Of a stretch of DNA of 64,000 nucleotides, positions 55,597 through 64,000 are shown one piece after another. How positions within the stretch are numbered: position 1 is the first letter of the stretch; each line of letters begins with the position of its first letter. Below the pieces are notes generated by a model, which saw nothing but the letters and a program-made list of their open reading frames with translations, did not search any database and was not told where the DNA came from. The position numbers and the translations under genes were made by a program. Location: positions 1-64,000 of the forward strand of contig JADHMB010000002.1 in the NCBI GenBank assembly GCA_016780365.1, given 5' to 3'. This DNA comes from Flavobacteriales bacterium. Its GTDB lineage: Bacteria > Bacteroidota > Bacteroidia > Flavobacteriales_D > Parvicellaceae.

Positions 55597-56145
55597 TTAA
55601 TCTCTAGATAATAATTTTTCGATTTTGGTAACTGCATGATGGTAGTTAGCTTTTAAGCCCCCAATACTTCCACCAGTTATTAACTGAATTTCTTTATAGG
55701 TTAAATCCTCAAAATATTTTAATTGAAAGATCATTTTCTGTTTTTCTGGTAATTGTAGAACAGCTTTTTCTAACAATATGCTTATTTCTTCGGCATCTTT
55801 ATGGAAAATATTGTTGGTAGGCTGCTTATCAGTTTGAATCTCAGAAATATTTAAATGGTATTCTTTCTTATTTTTCCTAATCCATTGAATCGCTTCGTTA
55901 TAAGCTACTCTGTAAATCCATGTTGATAATTTAGATTTTCCATTAAAAGTATTTAGTTTATTCCAACATTTAATGAAAACTTCCTGAACTACATCATCTG
56001 TATTTTCGTGAGAAATAACTATTCTTCGAATTTGAAAATAAATAGATTTTTTAAAATGATTTACCAAAAGTGTAAATCCTTCTTTTTTGGTTTTCTCATT
56101 ATTGAAAAGAGATAATATTTCTTCTTCTACTTGTTTATCATGCAT
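55597..56145 (-). CDS. ECF-type RNA polymerase sigma factor
   Basis: A 182-residue sigma-70 family protein with only regions 2 and 4. Region 2 contains NTDDVVQEVFIKCWNKLNTF and SKLSTWIYRVAYNEAIQWIR; region 4 has LPEKQKMIFQLKYFEDLTYK and the helix-turn-helix ITGGSIGGLKANYHHAVTKI. It heads a run of small envelope genes and lies 10 bases after the transketolase C half, so it may also be read from upstream. Confidence 0.92.
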   Translation of the reverse strand: MHDKQVEEEILSLFNNEKTKKEGFTLLVNHFKKSIYFQIRRIVISHENTDDVVQEVFIKCWNKLNTFNGKSKLSTWIYRVAYNEAIQWIRKNKKEYHLNISEIQTDKQPTNNIFHKDAEEISILLEKAVLQLPEKQKMIFQLKYFEDLTYKEIQLITGGSIGGLKANYHHAVTKIEKLLSRD

Positions 56146-56155
56146 TCAAAGGCGA

Positions 56156-57106
56156 TTATTTTCGCTTTAAAACACGATGGGTTGCTTTTATTATATCAGA
56201 AGAATGTAAACCATATTTTTTCATTAGATCAGCTGGTTTTCCACTTTCTCCAAATTTATCATTAACTGCAACAAATTCCATTGGAACTGGATGGTTTTTA
56301 GCTAGCAATTGCGCTATTGATTCTCCCATTCCTCCAGCAACTTGATGTTCCTCTGCAGTTACAACACATTTTGTTTTAGCTACTGACCTTAAGATGCTTT
56401 CATTATCCAAAGGTTTAATGGTATGAATATTAATTAGTTCAACGGATAATCCCTCTTTTGCTAATGCTTGTGCTGCTTCTACAGCTTCCCATACTAAGTG
56501 ACCAGTTGCAAAAATAGAAACATCTGTTCCTTCTTGAAGAAGTAAAGCTTTGCCAATTTCAAATGGAGTGTCTTCAGGGATAAAAATAGGAACTTTTGGT
56601 CGTCCAAATCTTAAATATACAGGTCCATTATAATCTGCAATAGCAATGGTAGCTGCTTTGGTTTGGTTATAGTCACAAGGGTTAATAACTGTCATACCAG
56701 GCAACATTTTCATCATTCCAATATCTTCTAATACTTGGTGAGTTGCTCCATCTTCACCTAAGGTTAACCCAGCATGAGAGGCGCAAAGTTTTACATTTTT
56801 TCCAGAGTAAGCTATGGATTGTCTTACTTGGTCATAAACTCTACTTGTAGAAAAATTTGCAAATGTACCGGTAAATGGAATTTTTCCACCTATGGTCATC
56901 CCTGCAGCAATTCCCATCATATTAGCTTCAGCTATTCCTACTTGAAAAAACCTATCTGGAAATTGATTTTTAAAGTCATTCATCTTTAACGATCCAGTAA
57001 GATCTGCACAAAGAGCAACTACATTAGGATTAGTTTTTCCAAGTTGAGTAATACCATCTCCAAATCCTGATCTTGTGTCTTTATTTCCTAAAATTTCAAA
57101 TTTCAT
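56156..57106 (-). CDS. Transketolase C-terminal half (split enzyme)
   Basis: A 316-residue protein covering the pyrimidine-binding and C-terminal domains of transketolase: FQVGIAEANMMGIAAGMTIG with the catalytic Glu, TFANFSTSRVYDQVRQSIAY, SHAGLTLGEDGATHQVLEDI and the DVSIFATGHLVWEAVEAA domain. It works with the N half at 58516-59364, moving two-carbon units between sugar phosphates. The halves are not adjacent: a VWA gene lies between, one base upstream of this gene. Confidence 0.92.
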   Translation of the reverse strand: MKFEILGNKDTRSGFGDGITQLGKTNPNVVALCADLTGSLKMNDFKNQFPDRFFQVGIAEANMMGIAAGMTIGGKIPFTGTFANFSTSRVYDQVRQSIAYSGKNVKLCASHAGLTLGEDGATHQVLEDIGMMKMLPGMTVINPCDYNQTKAATIAIADYNGPVYLRFGRPKVPIFIPEDTPFEIGKALLLQEGTDVSIFATGHLVWEAVEAAQALAKEGLSVELINIHTIKPLDNESILRSVAKTKCVVTAEEHQVAGGMGESIAQLLAKNHPVPMEFVAVNDKFGESGKPADLMKKYGLHSSDIIKATHRVLKRK

Positions 57107-57107
57107 T

Positions 57108-58490
57108 TTATAAATTTATGTTAATGTTTTGTCCTGAAGCTATTGTAAATTCCTTAATTATTGTGTGGGCAGTACTTTTAGACCTTATATTTCGAAAACT
57201 AATAATATATTTTCCGGGTTGAATATTCAAGCTTTCAATAGTCATCTCTTTATTAAAATCATACAACCAAATATTTTTACCATCTTTTTTTAAAAAGAGT
57301 GCTGCCGGTCCAATAGATTTATTTATTTCTACAGTTCCATAATGAGGAATGGTTATATCTGTTATTTGGCTTTGATTAATTTTAACATTATCAAATTTTA
57401 TTCTTGGTAATGTCAATATTTCTAAATTATATTCACCGACTAAATACTGCTTTGTGGTGTTCATTTTATGAACGTTAATTATGGAGGATTCCTCTGTGGT
57501 TTTGACCAAGCAATTAAGGCCAGTATATTGGTCAATAGAGCCTTGAATCTTCAAATTAAGCTCTCCCATGGGGGTATATGCATTTATAATATTGTGTTTG
57601 CCGGGAATGACTTTAATTCCTTCTACAATAACTTCTGGTACCGTATGCACAACTAGTTTATAGGTATAAAGTGGATCTAAGGCAATAGTATCTGGGTTTT
57701 GTAATCTATTTATCGTGTGCATGTAGGTGTGTAATAATTTATCGTTTTTATCATTATAAAAACTCATAGTAACATTTGTTTCTTCAGGAAGATTTCTTGC
57801 GTTATTTAAATTTACTTGCACTGTCGTGTTGTTTAGAGCTTGACTTATAACAAATTTTAAAACGCTTTTAAATGAGTCTTTATCTTCTGCACTTAAAAAC
57901 TCTCCTATACATTGAAACTGACTTAAGTAAGAAGTATCTAGTCCAAGTCCAATAACAAAAGGTTTAAGTTTAATTTTTTTTTCTTTAAGGGCAATTGCAA
58001 CAGCACAAGGATCTTCATCACATGCCTCTATTCCATCAGTTAATAAAATAATAATATTTCTACAATTTTCGCAATCTGGAAAATCATCTGCAGAATATTC
58101 CAAAGATCGTGCTATTGGGGTAGTGCCTTTAGGTTCTAAGGACCTAATTTTATTAATTATACTGAAATGATTTTCCTTAGCATCTGCAAATGGCACTTCT
58201 AATTTAGTATCTGAACAGTCTTGTTTACCGGGAACAATTCTTGTTTGATGTCCATACATTCTTAATGCTAATTCTACATTTTCAAGCATTTTCAGACTGT
58301 CTATAGTTTGTATCATTAACTGCTTGGCAATAGTTATCTTACTACTATTTCCCCATTGAGCATTCATACTATTGGATCCATCAAAAATAAATAGTATTCT
58401 AATTTTCCCATCTTCATTTTGTCCAAAAGCATTTACACTACTAAAAAAACTTAATAGGATTAAAAAAGATATTTTAAAATAAAGTTGCAT
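57108..58490 (-). CDS. Exported VWA-domain protein between the transketolase halves
   Basis: A 460-residue exported protein: signal peptide (about 1-23, ending NAFGQN) and a von Willebrand factor A domain (about 28-215) with a complete MIDAS (IFDGSNSMN; then TPIARSLEYS; then LLTDGIEACDED). The remaining half is beta-rich, with several carboxypeptidase-regulatory-like strands. It would bind a protein ligand through a metal ion in the envelope. It is read in the same direction as both transketolase halves, with gaps of 25 bases and one base, so it is almost certainly co-transcribed. No link to sugar metabolism is evident. Confidence 0.85.
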   Translation of the reverse strand: MQLYFKISFLILLSFFSSVNAFGQNEDGKIRILFIFDGSNSMNAQWGNSSKITIAKQLMIQTIDSLKMLENVELALRMYGHQTRIVPGKQDCSDTKLEVPFADAKENHFSIINKIRSLEPKGTTPIARSLEYSADDFPDCENCRNIIILLTDGIEACDEDPCAVAIALKEKKIKLKPFVIGLGLDTSYLSQFQCIGEFLSAEDKDSFKSVLKFVISQALNNTTVQVNLNNARNLPEETNVTMSFYNDKNDKLLHTYMHTINRLQNPDTIALDPLYTYKLVVHTVPEVIVEGIKVIPGKHNIINAYTPMGELNLKIQGSIDQYTGLNCLVKTTEESSIINVHKMNTTKQYLVGEYNLEILTLPRIKFDNVKINQSQITDITIPHYGTVEINKSIGPAALFLKKDGKNIWLYDFNKEMTIESLNIQPGKYIISFRNIRSKSTAHTIIKEFTIASGQNININL

Positions 58491-58515
58491 AAATTCTAAT
58501 TGAACTATTAAAGTA

Positions 58516-59364
58516 TTAATAGTCTCCTAAAGACTCAACTTGTTGATTTAGAGCTATTTCTAATTGATCGTCATTAGGGGCAACACCATGCCATTTATGA
58601 GACCCCATCATATAATCAATTCCGTAACCCATTTCAGTTTTCATAATAATCATTATAGGTTGTTTTTTCCCTGTTAAACTTATTGCTGTTTCTAAAGTTG
58701 CAATCATCTCCTGCAGGTTATTACCATTACAACTTAACGTTTTCCATCCAAACGCATTCCATTTTTCTTCCAAATTTCCTAGAGAAAGTACATCATCTAC
58801 ATCTCCATCTATTTGTCTTCCATTAAAATCAATGGTAGAAATCAAGTTATCTACTTTTTTTGCCGAAGCATATAGGGCAGCTTCCCAAATTTGGCCTTCT
58901 TGAAGTTCTCCATCCCCGTGTAGTGTATAAACCAAACTAGTATCCTTATTTAATTTCTTGGTGGTTGCTGCTCCAATTGCAACACTTAAACCTTGTCCTA
59001 AAGAACCACTTGCCACTCTTACTCCTGGCAAACCTTCATGAGTTGTTGGATGTCCTTGAAGTCTAGAATCAATTTTTCTGAAAGTATTGAGTTCCTTTAC
59101 TGGGAAATAGCCAGTTCTAGCTAAAACAGAATAAAAAACAGGGGATATGTGTCCATTGGAAAGAAAAAATAAATCCTCATTTTTACCATCCATAGAGAAA
59201 TTAGAACTATGGTTCATTATAACCTTATAGATTGCAGTAAAATATTCTACACATCCAAGAGAACCTCCCGGATGACCTGAATTTTGAGCATGAACCATTC
59301 TTACAATATCCCTTCTTACTTGGCTAGTAAATTTTTCCAAGGATTCTAAATTATATTTTTTCAT
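58516..59364 (-). CDS. Transketolase N-terminal half (split enzyme)
   Basis: A 282-residue thiamine-diphosphate-binding half: MVHAQNSGHPGGSLGCVEYF, FFLSNGHISPVFYSVLA, GSLGQGLSVAIGAA, the ThDP/metal motif GDGELQEGQIWEAALYAS with ISTIDFNGRQ, and MGYGIDYM near the end. It needs the C half at 56156-57106. A TATTTTTG box at 59382-59389 lies just upstream, so the gene probably heads the long minus-strand run. Confidence 0.93.
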   Translation of the reverse strand: MKKYNLESLEKFTSQVRRDIVRMVHAQNSGHPGGSLGCVEYFTAIYKVIMNHSSNFSMDGKNEDLFFLSNGHISPVFYSVLARTGYFPVKELNTFRKIDSRLQGHPTTHEGLPGVRVASGSLGQGLSVAIGAATTKKLNKDTSLVYTLHGDGELQEGQIWEAALYASAKKVDNLISTIDFNGRQIDGDVDDVLSLGNLEEKWNAFGWKTLSCNGNNLQEMIATLETAISLTGKKQPIMIIMKTEMGYGIDYMMGSHKWHGVAPNDDQLEIALNQQVESLGDY

Positions 59365-59381
59365 TTTTAAAATTTAATATT

Positions 59382-59389
59382 CAAAAATA
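59382..59389 (-). promoter_or_regulatory. -7-like box before the transketolase run (TATTTTTG)
   Basis: Fits TAnnTTTG on the minus strand. A start five bases on would leave a leader of about 13 bases to ATG 59364. No clear -33 TTG is visible. Confidence 0.35.
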
Positions 59390-59545
59390 AGCATATAGTT
59401 ATTCTATAAGGTGACTGTTAACAACTTTCAGTAACTATTTTATTAATTAAATTTAATAATCAAAAAATTATATCAATTTGCTTTTTTTACAATATCTTCT
59501 GTTAATGTTGTTCTAGTTTCCTATAAAATTGTATTTTCGAATTTT

Positions 59546-59908
59546 ATGGAAAGATTATCCTTGTTATTTATAGTTTTTTTATTCAGTAATTCTTTTTTCT
59601 CACAAAAAGAAACTTCTTCAAATATCCTTGAAAACCAAGAATTGATAGATTTTCTTAGCAAGAAAAAAAACATTAACTATTTAAATAAAAGTGGTTATTA
59701 CTTTTTAGAAATCCCTAAAGAAAAGTCATTTTCTAATAGACTAGCTGGCACGATTTCAATAGGCGACACATCCAAATTAGACATTGACAAAATGGATGTT
59801 GATTTTTTAATGAATGATTATCAATACTATCTTGTTTCCAATTGGAATACATTATTGGTTTTAAAGTCAATCAACCATCTTAAAAACGAAATGAAAACAG
59901 TTGAATAA
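59546..59908 (+). CDS. Small exported protein upstream of a T9SS cargo
   Basis: A 120-residue protein with a signal peptide (MERLSLLFIVFLFSNSFFSQ). The mature part has no recognised motif (FLSKKKNINYLNKSGYYFLE, then GTISIGDTSKLDIDKMDVDF). Its last codons overlap the TTG start of the cargo gene by eight bases, so the two are translationally coupled. Function unknown. Confidence 0.65.
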   Translation: MERLSLLFIVFLFSNSFFSQKETSSNILENQELIDFLSKKKNINYLNKSGYYFLEIPKEKSFSNRLAGTISIGDTSKLDIDKMDVDFLMNDYQYYLVSNWNTLLVLKSINHLKNEMKTVE

Positions 59909-62402
59909 GTTTATATATATATTCCTATTTAATATATTCTTCATTTTTGAAGTATATGCCCAACCTGAGGTTTTGATTTCAGATGATGATTGGACTTCCA
60001 ATACTAACAATGGTCCTTGTAACTGTGACACGGATTTTAACAACGGTTCTTTTATTAATTTTAGAGATGCTGGTGGGGACGCTTTACCTTATGGCCCTAA
60101 CGAATATGAAACCATCACTTTATGTCCAGATTCTACAGGCTCAAAAATGGTTTTGGCAATTTTAAACGATCCTGCAAACGGATATGTTTTAAATATACAT
60201 CCAACAGATACGTTATACGTATATGATGGTCCTACAGTAAATGATCCTTTACTTGCTGCCATAAACGATTCAACTTTTCCAAACGGCGTTAATATTCCAG
60301 CTTCTTGGGCAAATACCTCAGGATGTTTGACATTTAAATTTGTAAGTGATGCTTCTTTTCAAGGTACCGGTTGGGGTGCCAACTTATCTTGTGCCAATCT
60401 TATTCAACCATTTTCCAATCATATCAGCGCATTTATCACAGGAAATGCCAACGGATCAGGAGACACTTTAAATGATTTATTTCCAATAGATACTGGATAT
60501 GTAGATATTTGTTTTGGTGACATTGTTGAGTTTGTAGCTGAGCCATATTTTCCTTATGAGCCAGGTGGTGATTCTGCAGCACTTAGTGGAGGTGGATACA
60601 TGCAGTCTAATAGCTATACTGTTTCTTGGGAATTAAGTGATGGATCTTCTTACACAACCAACTCTTTTCTATTTACTCCACCTGCAAGAAATGGATATTT
60701 TGTTACTTTGAAAATTGAAGATTCTTTTGGTCAATTCCGATATAGTTTTTGTAAAATTAGAGTATCTACTAGACCCAGTTTTTCCACTTGTGGACCAGCT
60801 CAATCTCCCATTTGTTTAGGAAGAGTTACTGAACTATTTGGTGGAGTTACTGGATCCGATACAGTAGGGGTGGACCCAGTCTCTACCAACTTTCCAATAG
60901 GAGGTGTTTTTGGTACCCAAACTTATCTTCCTGATGGTTCAGGAATTAATTATACAACTGATATTAGTATTTCTGGATTTACACCTGGAATTACTATTCA
61001 AAATGCTTCTGACATTGAAAAAATGTGTGTTAAAATGGAACATTCTTATTTAGGTGATTTAGAAATGATGCTTACTTGCCCTAGTGGTTTAAGTATAAAT
61101 GTATTTAATAGTTACTCTGGCTCTGGACTATTCCCAGGAGGTTTTGGAGGAGGTAGTACATTTTTAGGAGGTGCCTATGACAATAATACTGGAAATATAG
61201 GTTATTGTGAAGAATACTGTTTTTCCAATTCAGGTAATGCCATGCCAGCATGGGTAAATGGTTTTACCCCAACCACTGCTACTGGTCCTAGTGCTGGTCA
61301 AATGGTAACACCAGGATTATACCAACCTGAGCAAAGTTTTGTTCCTGCACTTACTGGTTGTCCAATTAACGGTACTTGGACACTAACTGTACGAGATAAT
61401 TTGGGGATTGATGACGGTTATATTTGTGAATGGGGAATTTATTTTAATAGTACTCTTCATCCAAATAGTGAAACTTATGCTCCTTCCATAACATCCACCA
61501 ACTGGTTGCCTGATACAACAATTATTTCCAATCAGGATACCAACATTATAGTTCAGCCAAATAGTCTTGGACCTACAAATTATACTTTTGTTGTTGAGGA
61601 CGAGTTTGGATGTTATTACGATACAGTTATTACAGTTCAAACAATTCAAGGGGGCTCAATAATAGGAGATACTACAACTTGTGATGACTATTTTGATTAT
61701 ACTTCAAATTATTTACCTCCCTCAGGTGGATTATGGCTTTATTATAGTGATTTTGGAACTTTATCTTTTGATCCAAATAATACTGTCGCCAACCCAACAA
61801 TAACTGCCTCAGAACCTGGTGCATACTTTATGGGATTATTCGATGTGTATTGCAACGATACATTAATACACATAGTTGAGTTTAATGAAGAACCAGAACC
61901 TTTCCCTTTTTCTTTAGATACTTTTTGTGTTGGACAAAGTATTCTCTCTGTAATTTACAATACCAATACTGATTTTACTTATGAGTGGACAGACATGGAT
62001 GGAGAGATAATTTCAATTGGAGATTCCTTACTTCTAAATAGTAATAACTATACTATTGGAAATCACGAAATCCAATTAACAGTTCTAAATGAGTGTGGTG
62101 AAGAAACTACATCTGAAGATTTAGTAATTGAAAAGTGTGACATTCCAAATGTTATTACTCCAAATGGAGACAATCTTAACGATTACTTTTACACCCATTT
62201 CGCATCGATTTATGACGATGTGAATTTGATAATTCTAAACAGGTGGGGAAAAGTTGTTTTTGAAGATTCCGCTTACAAAAACCAATGGAACGGAACCAAC
62301 TCCAAAGGCAATCCGTTGGGATCGGGAACTTATTATTTTTTCTTAAGTTTTGATGAGGGAAAAGAAAAAAATCAAGGCATTTTACAGATTATAAATAACT
62401 AA
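59901..62402 (+). CDS. Large secreted protein: CUB-like, PKD-like and P-domain, T9SS type B C-terminus
   Basis: An 833-residue exported protein. After the signal peptide (about 1-20) come a CUB-like region (about 25-165; TLYVYDGPTVND and GCLTFKFVSD), a PKD-like region (about 180-300; VSWELSDGSSYTTNSFLF), a proprotein-convertase P-domain-like module (about 330-520; MCVKMEHSYLGDLEMMLTCP and GTWTLTVRDNLGIDDGYICE) and further Ig-like repeats. The last 85 residues are the gliding-motility-associated type B sorting domain (VITPNGDNLNDYF, LIILNRWGKVVFE, GTYYFFLSFD). It is therefore exported by the type IX system, probably as an adhesin or surface layer part. There is no protease domain despite the P-domain. 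Confidence 0.88.
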   Translation: MNKFIYIFLFNIFFIFEVYAQPEVLISDDDWTSNTNNGPCNCDTDFNNGSFINFRDAGGDALPYGPNEYETITLCPDSTGSKMVLAILNDPANGYVLNIHPTDTLYVYDGPTVNDPLLAAINDSTFPNGVNIPASWANTSGCLTFKFVSDASFQGTGWGANLSCANLIQPFSNHISAFITGNANGSGDTLNDLFPIDTGYVDICFGDIVEFVAEPYFPYEPGGDSAALSGGGYMQSNSYTVSWELSDGSSYTTNSFLFTPPARNGYFVTLKIEDSFGQFRYSFCKIRVSTRPSFSTCGPAQSPICLGRVTELFGGVTGSDTVGVDPVSTNFPIGGVFGTQTYLPDGSGINYTTDISISGFTPGITIQNASDIEKMCVKMEHSYLGDLEMMLTCPSGLSINVFNSYSGSGLFPGGFGGGSTFLGGAYDNNTGNIGYCEEYCFSNSGNAMPAWVNGFTPTTATGPSAGQMVTPGLYQPEQSFVPALTGCPINGTWTLTVRDNLGIDDGYICEWGIYFNSTLHPNSETYAPSITSTNWLPDTTIISNQDTNIIVQPNSLGPTNYTFVVEDEFGCYYDTVITVQTIQGGSIIGDTTTCDDYFDYTSNYLPPSGGLWLYYSDFGTLSFDPNNTVANPTITASEPGAYFMGLFDVYCNDTLIHIVEFNEEPEPFPFSLDTFCVGQSILSVIYNTNTDFTYEWTDMDGEIISIGDSLLLNSNNYTIGNHEIQLTVLNECGEETTSEDLVIEKCDIPNVITPNGDNLNDYFYTHFASIYDDVNLIILNRWGKVVFEDSAYKNQWNGTNSKGNPLGSGTYYFFLSFDEGKEKNQGILQIINN

Positions 62403-62428
62403 AATATTTACTTTTAAATTATAAATTA

Positions 62429-63526
62429 ATGGCTCTAAAATGTGGAATTGTTGGATTGCCTAATGTTGGTAAGTCTACTCTTTTTAATTGTCTTTCCAAT
62501 GCCAAAGCGCAATCTGCTAATTTTCCTTTTTGTACAATTGAACCAAATGTTGGAACTATAACAGTTCCCGACAGTAGATTAAATAATCTAGAACAATTAG
62601 TCAATCCAGAAAAAGTTATTCCAACCACTATTGAAATTGTAGATATTGCAGGATTAGTAAAAGGTGCACACAAAGGAGAAGGTCTTGGAAATCAGTTCTT
62701 AGCTAATATTAGGGAAGTAGATGCCATTATTCATGTACTAAGATGTTTTGACGACGATAATGTTATTCATGTTGATGGAAATGTGAATCCTGTTTCCGAT
62801 AAAGAGATTATTGATTTAGAATTACAATTAAAAGATTTAGAAACTTTAGAGAAGAGAATTGGAGCAATTGAAAGAAAGGCTAAATCTGGTGATAAGGAAT
62901 CTGAGAAAATTTATAAAGTTTATACTGAGGCAAGAGAACATCTTGTTTCTGGGAATTCAATCAGATCTTTGGATATTGATGAGGGTTTGTTCAAGTTTTT
63001 AGATGAATTACAACTTATTACAGCAAAACCAGTTATTTATGTTTGTAATGTGGATGAAAGTTCTGTAATTATTGGAAATGAGCATGTAGATAATGTTAAA
63101 GAATTAGTTGCTAATGAAAATGCTGAAATATTAGTTTTAGGTGCAGGAATTGAGTCAGATATAGCTGAGCTTGATGATTTTGAGGAAAGAAAAATGTTTT
63201 TAGAGGATCTAGGACTTAAAGAACCAGGGGTAAGTAAGCTTATAAAAAATGCATATTCTTTATTAAACTTGCAGACTTACTTTACTGCAGGAGAAAAAGA
63301 AGTAAGGGCATGGACCATAAAAAAAGGCATGACCGCCCCACAAGCTGCAGGTGTAATTCATACAGATTTTGAAAAGGGATTTATAAAAGCTGAAGTAATC
63401 AAGTTTAGTGATTTTGTAGAGTATGGTTCTGAAAGTTCTGTCAAAGAAGCAGGTAAATTAATGATTCAAGGAAAAGAATATGTAGTGAATGACGGAGATG
63501 TAATGCATTTTAGATTTAATGTCTAA
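62429..63526 (+). CDS. ychF: Redox-responsive ATPase YchF (Obg family)
   Basis: A 365-residue P-loop protein with GLPNVGKSTLFNCLSNAKAQ, the switch DIAGLVKGAHKGEGLGNQF, YVCNVDESS in place of the usual NKxD (a mark of ATP preference) and a C-terminal TGS domain (LNLQTYFTAGEKEVRAWTIK, ending GDVMHFRFNV). It binds ribosomes and affects translation of certain mRNAs and stress responses. Length is normal. Confidence 0.95.
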   Translation: MALKCGIVGLPNVGKSTLFNCLSNAKAQSANFPFCTIEPNVGTITVPDSRLNNLEQLVNPEKVIPTTIEIVDIAGLVKGAHKGEGLGNQFLANIREVDAIIHVLRCFDDDNVIHVDGNVNPVSDKEIIDLELQLKDLETLEKRIGAIERKAKSGDKESEKIYKVYTEAREHLVSGNSIRSLDIDEGLFKFLDELQLITAKPVIYVCNVDESSVIIGNEHVDNVKELVANENAEILVLGAGIESDIAELDDFEERKMFLEDLGLKEPGVSKLIKNAYSLLNLQTYFTAGEKEVRAWTIKKGMTAPQAAGVIHTDFEKGFIKAEVIKFSDFVEYGSESSVKEAGKLMIQGKEYVVNDGDVMHFRFNV

Positions 63527-63559
63527 ATAATAAAGTTCTATTTAAATCGTTGTTGTTTT

Positions 63560-64000
63560 ATGTTTAGATTAAAGGTTTTAATCATTTTAATTTTATCTGT
63601 AAGTTTTTGCTTTTCGCAACAAGCAGTTACATCTTATTCTATTCTAAATAACAATTGTACATCTAGAAATTCATCTCTTGGTGGGTACCCAATAGGTGTT
63701 TTTGACTCTGAGGATGCTTCAATAGCTATATTTCTACCATCTAATCTTCTTTCCAATCACGAAAATCAGTTGGTGATTAACTACAACAATCATTTTGCAG
63801 ATTCTGATTTTGGAATGGTTAATTACAATTTTAAAGTAAAAGAAAAAGGTGTTTTTTCAGCGTCCTTGTTTTATAATAACTACGGAGATTTTGAATATTA
63901 CACCCCATCAGGAAATTCGTTGGGAAATTCATTTACAGCTAGCGATTGGATATTTCAATTAGGTCATTCTAAAAAGTTAAATGATAATATTCAGATTGGT
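63560..64000 (+). CDS. porQ: Type IX secretion system protein PorQ (5-prime part)
   Basis: The first 147 codons of an exported beta-rich protein that runs off the window. A signal peptide (MFRLKVLIILILSVSFCFSQ) is followed by SYSILNNNCTSRNSSLGGYP, SNHENQLVINYNNHFADSDF and KGVFSASLFYNNYGDFEYYT. This is the pattern of PorQ, an outer-membrane barrel of the type IX machinery that helps hold the PorU/PorV attachment complex. It lies 33 bases after ychF. The call rests on the N-terminal half only. Confidence 0.75.
   Translation, partial: MFRLKVLIILILSVSFCFSQQAVTSYSILNNNCTSRNSSLGGYPIGVFDSEDASIAIFLPSNLLSNHENQLVINYNNHFADSDFGMVNYNFKVKEKGVFSASLFYNNYGDFEYYTPSGNSLGNSFTASDWIFQLGHSKKLNDNIQIG

Noticed and set aside
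1..64000. Mobile elements, prophage, CRISPR arrays, tRNA and rRNA genes
   Set aside because: I found no transposase or integrase frame, no spaced direct repeats, and no cloverleaf or rRNA-like sequence in any gap; this was by reading only, not by a covariance search.

Overview
The window is AT-rich and gene-dense, and comes from a free-living Bacteroidota, most probably Flavobacteriales. Support from the sequence: Bacteroidota-type promoters (TTG, 17 bases, TAnnTTTG) and no Shine-Dalgarno dependence; type IX secretion parts (porQ start, one type A and one type B cargo); menaquinone synthesis (menA); ClpC with a GyrA of Bacteroidota type; and many Bacteroidota-restricted families (DUF6090, DUF6787, TIGR02757, BatA-like proteins). 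No gap exceeds about 210 bases. I saw no insertion sequence, prophage, CRISPR array, rRNA or tRNA. The genome looks streamlined: convergent neighbours often overlap at their stop codons, and many starts overlap the upstream stop.

Layout. 1-6000: small genes (HNH-like protein, mini membrane protein, zinc ribbon), a JmjC/cupin-like oxygenase lacking the usual acidic metal ligand, an orphan GH10 xylanase, a lipoprotein FKBP, an AEC transporter and a Crp/Fnr regulator. 6000-11200: DEAD-box helicase, then a four-gene lipid cluster (hydrolase, CDP-alcohol phosphatidyltransferase, CDP-diglyceride synthase, acyltransferase) resembling E. coli ynbABC, and a repeat-bearing lipoprotein. 11300-15400: DUF6090 protein, YgjP-type metalloprotease, methylglyoxal synthase, YrdC/YciO protein, transaldolase, GNAT enzyme and the SRP RNA gene. 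15400-24600: degenerate dihydroorotase, BatA-like protein, TIGR02757 protein, secreted subtilase and a fused E1 alpha/beta oxo-acid dehydrogenase.

24700-32800: fabG, a second BatA-like protein, a pRiA4b ORF-3-like protein, a CCA-adding-type enzyme, TsaC-like protein, glycosyltransferase, dapD, ruvX and a DivIC/FtsB-like protein. 33000-39000: a protein quality-control block (htpG, TerB-DnaJ protein, rhomboid, clpC). 39000-53500: gyrA, TPR protein, DUF2797, methylmalonyl-CoA mutase genes, miaA, guaA, LysM/periplasmic-binding protein and mltG. 53500-59400: one long minus-strand run of transketolase N half, VWA protein, transketolase C half, ECF sigma factor with three small envelope genes, and menA. 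59500-64000: T9SS cargo, ychF and the start of porQ.

Most genes are housekeeping. The best candidates for something undescribed are the ynbABC-like lipid cluster with its Asn-substituted catalytic motif, the H-x-A cupin enzyme, the VWA gene lodged between the transketolase halves, and the metal-ligand-free dihydroorotase. Functional calls come from motif recognition without database searches.
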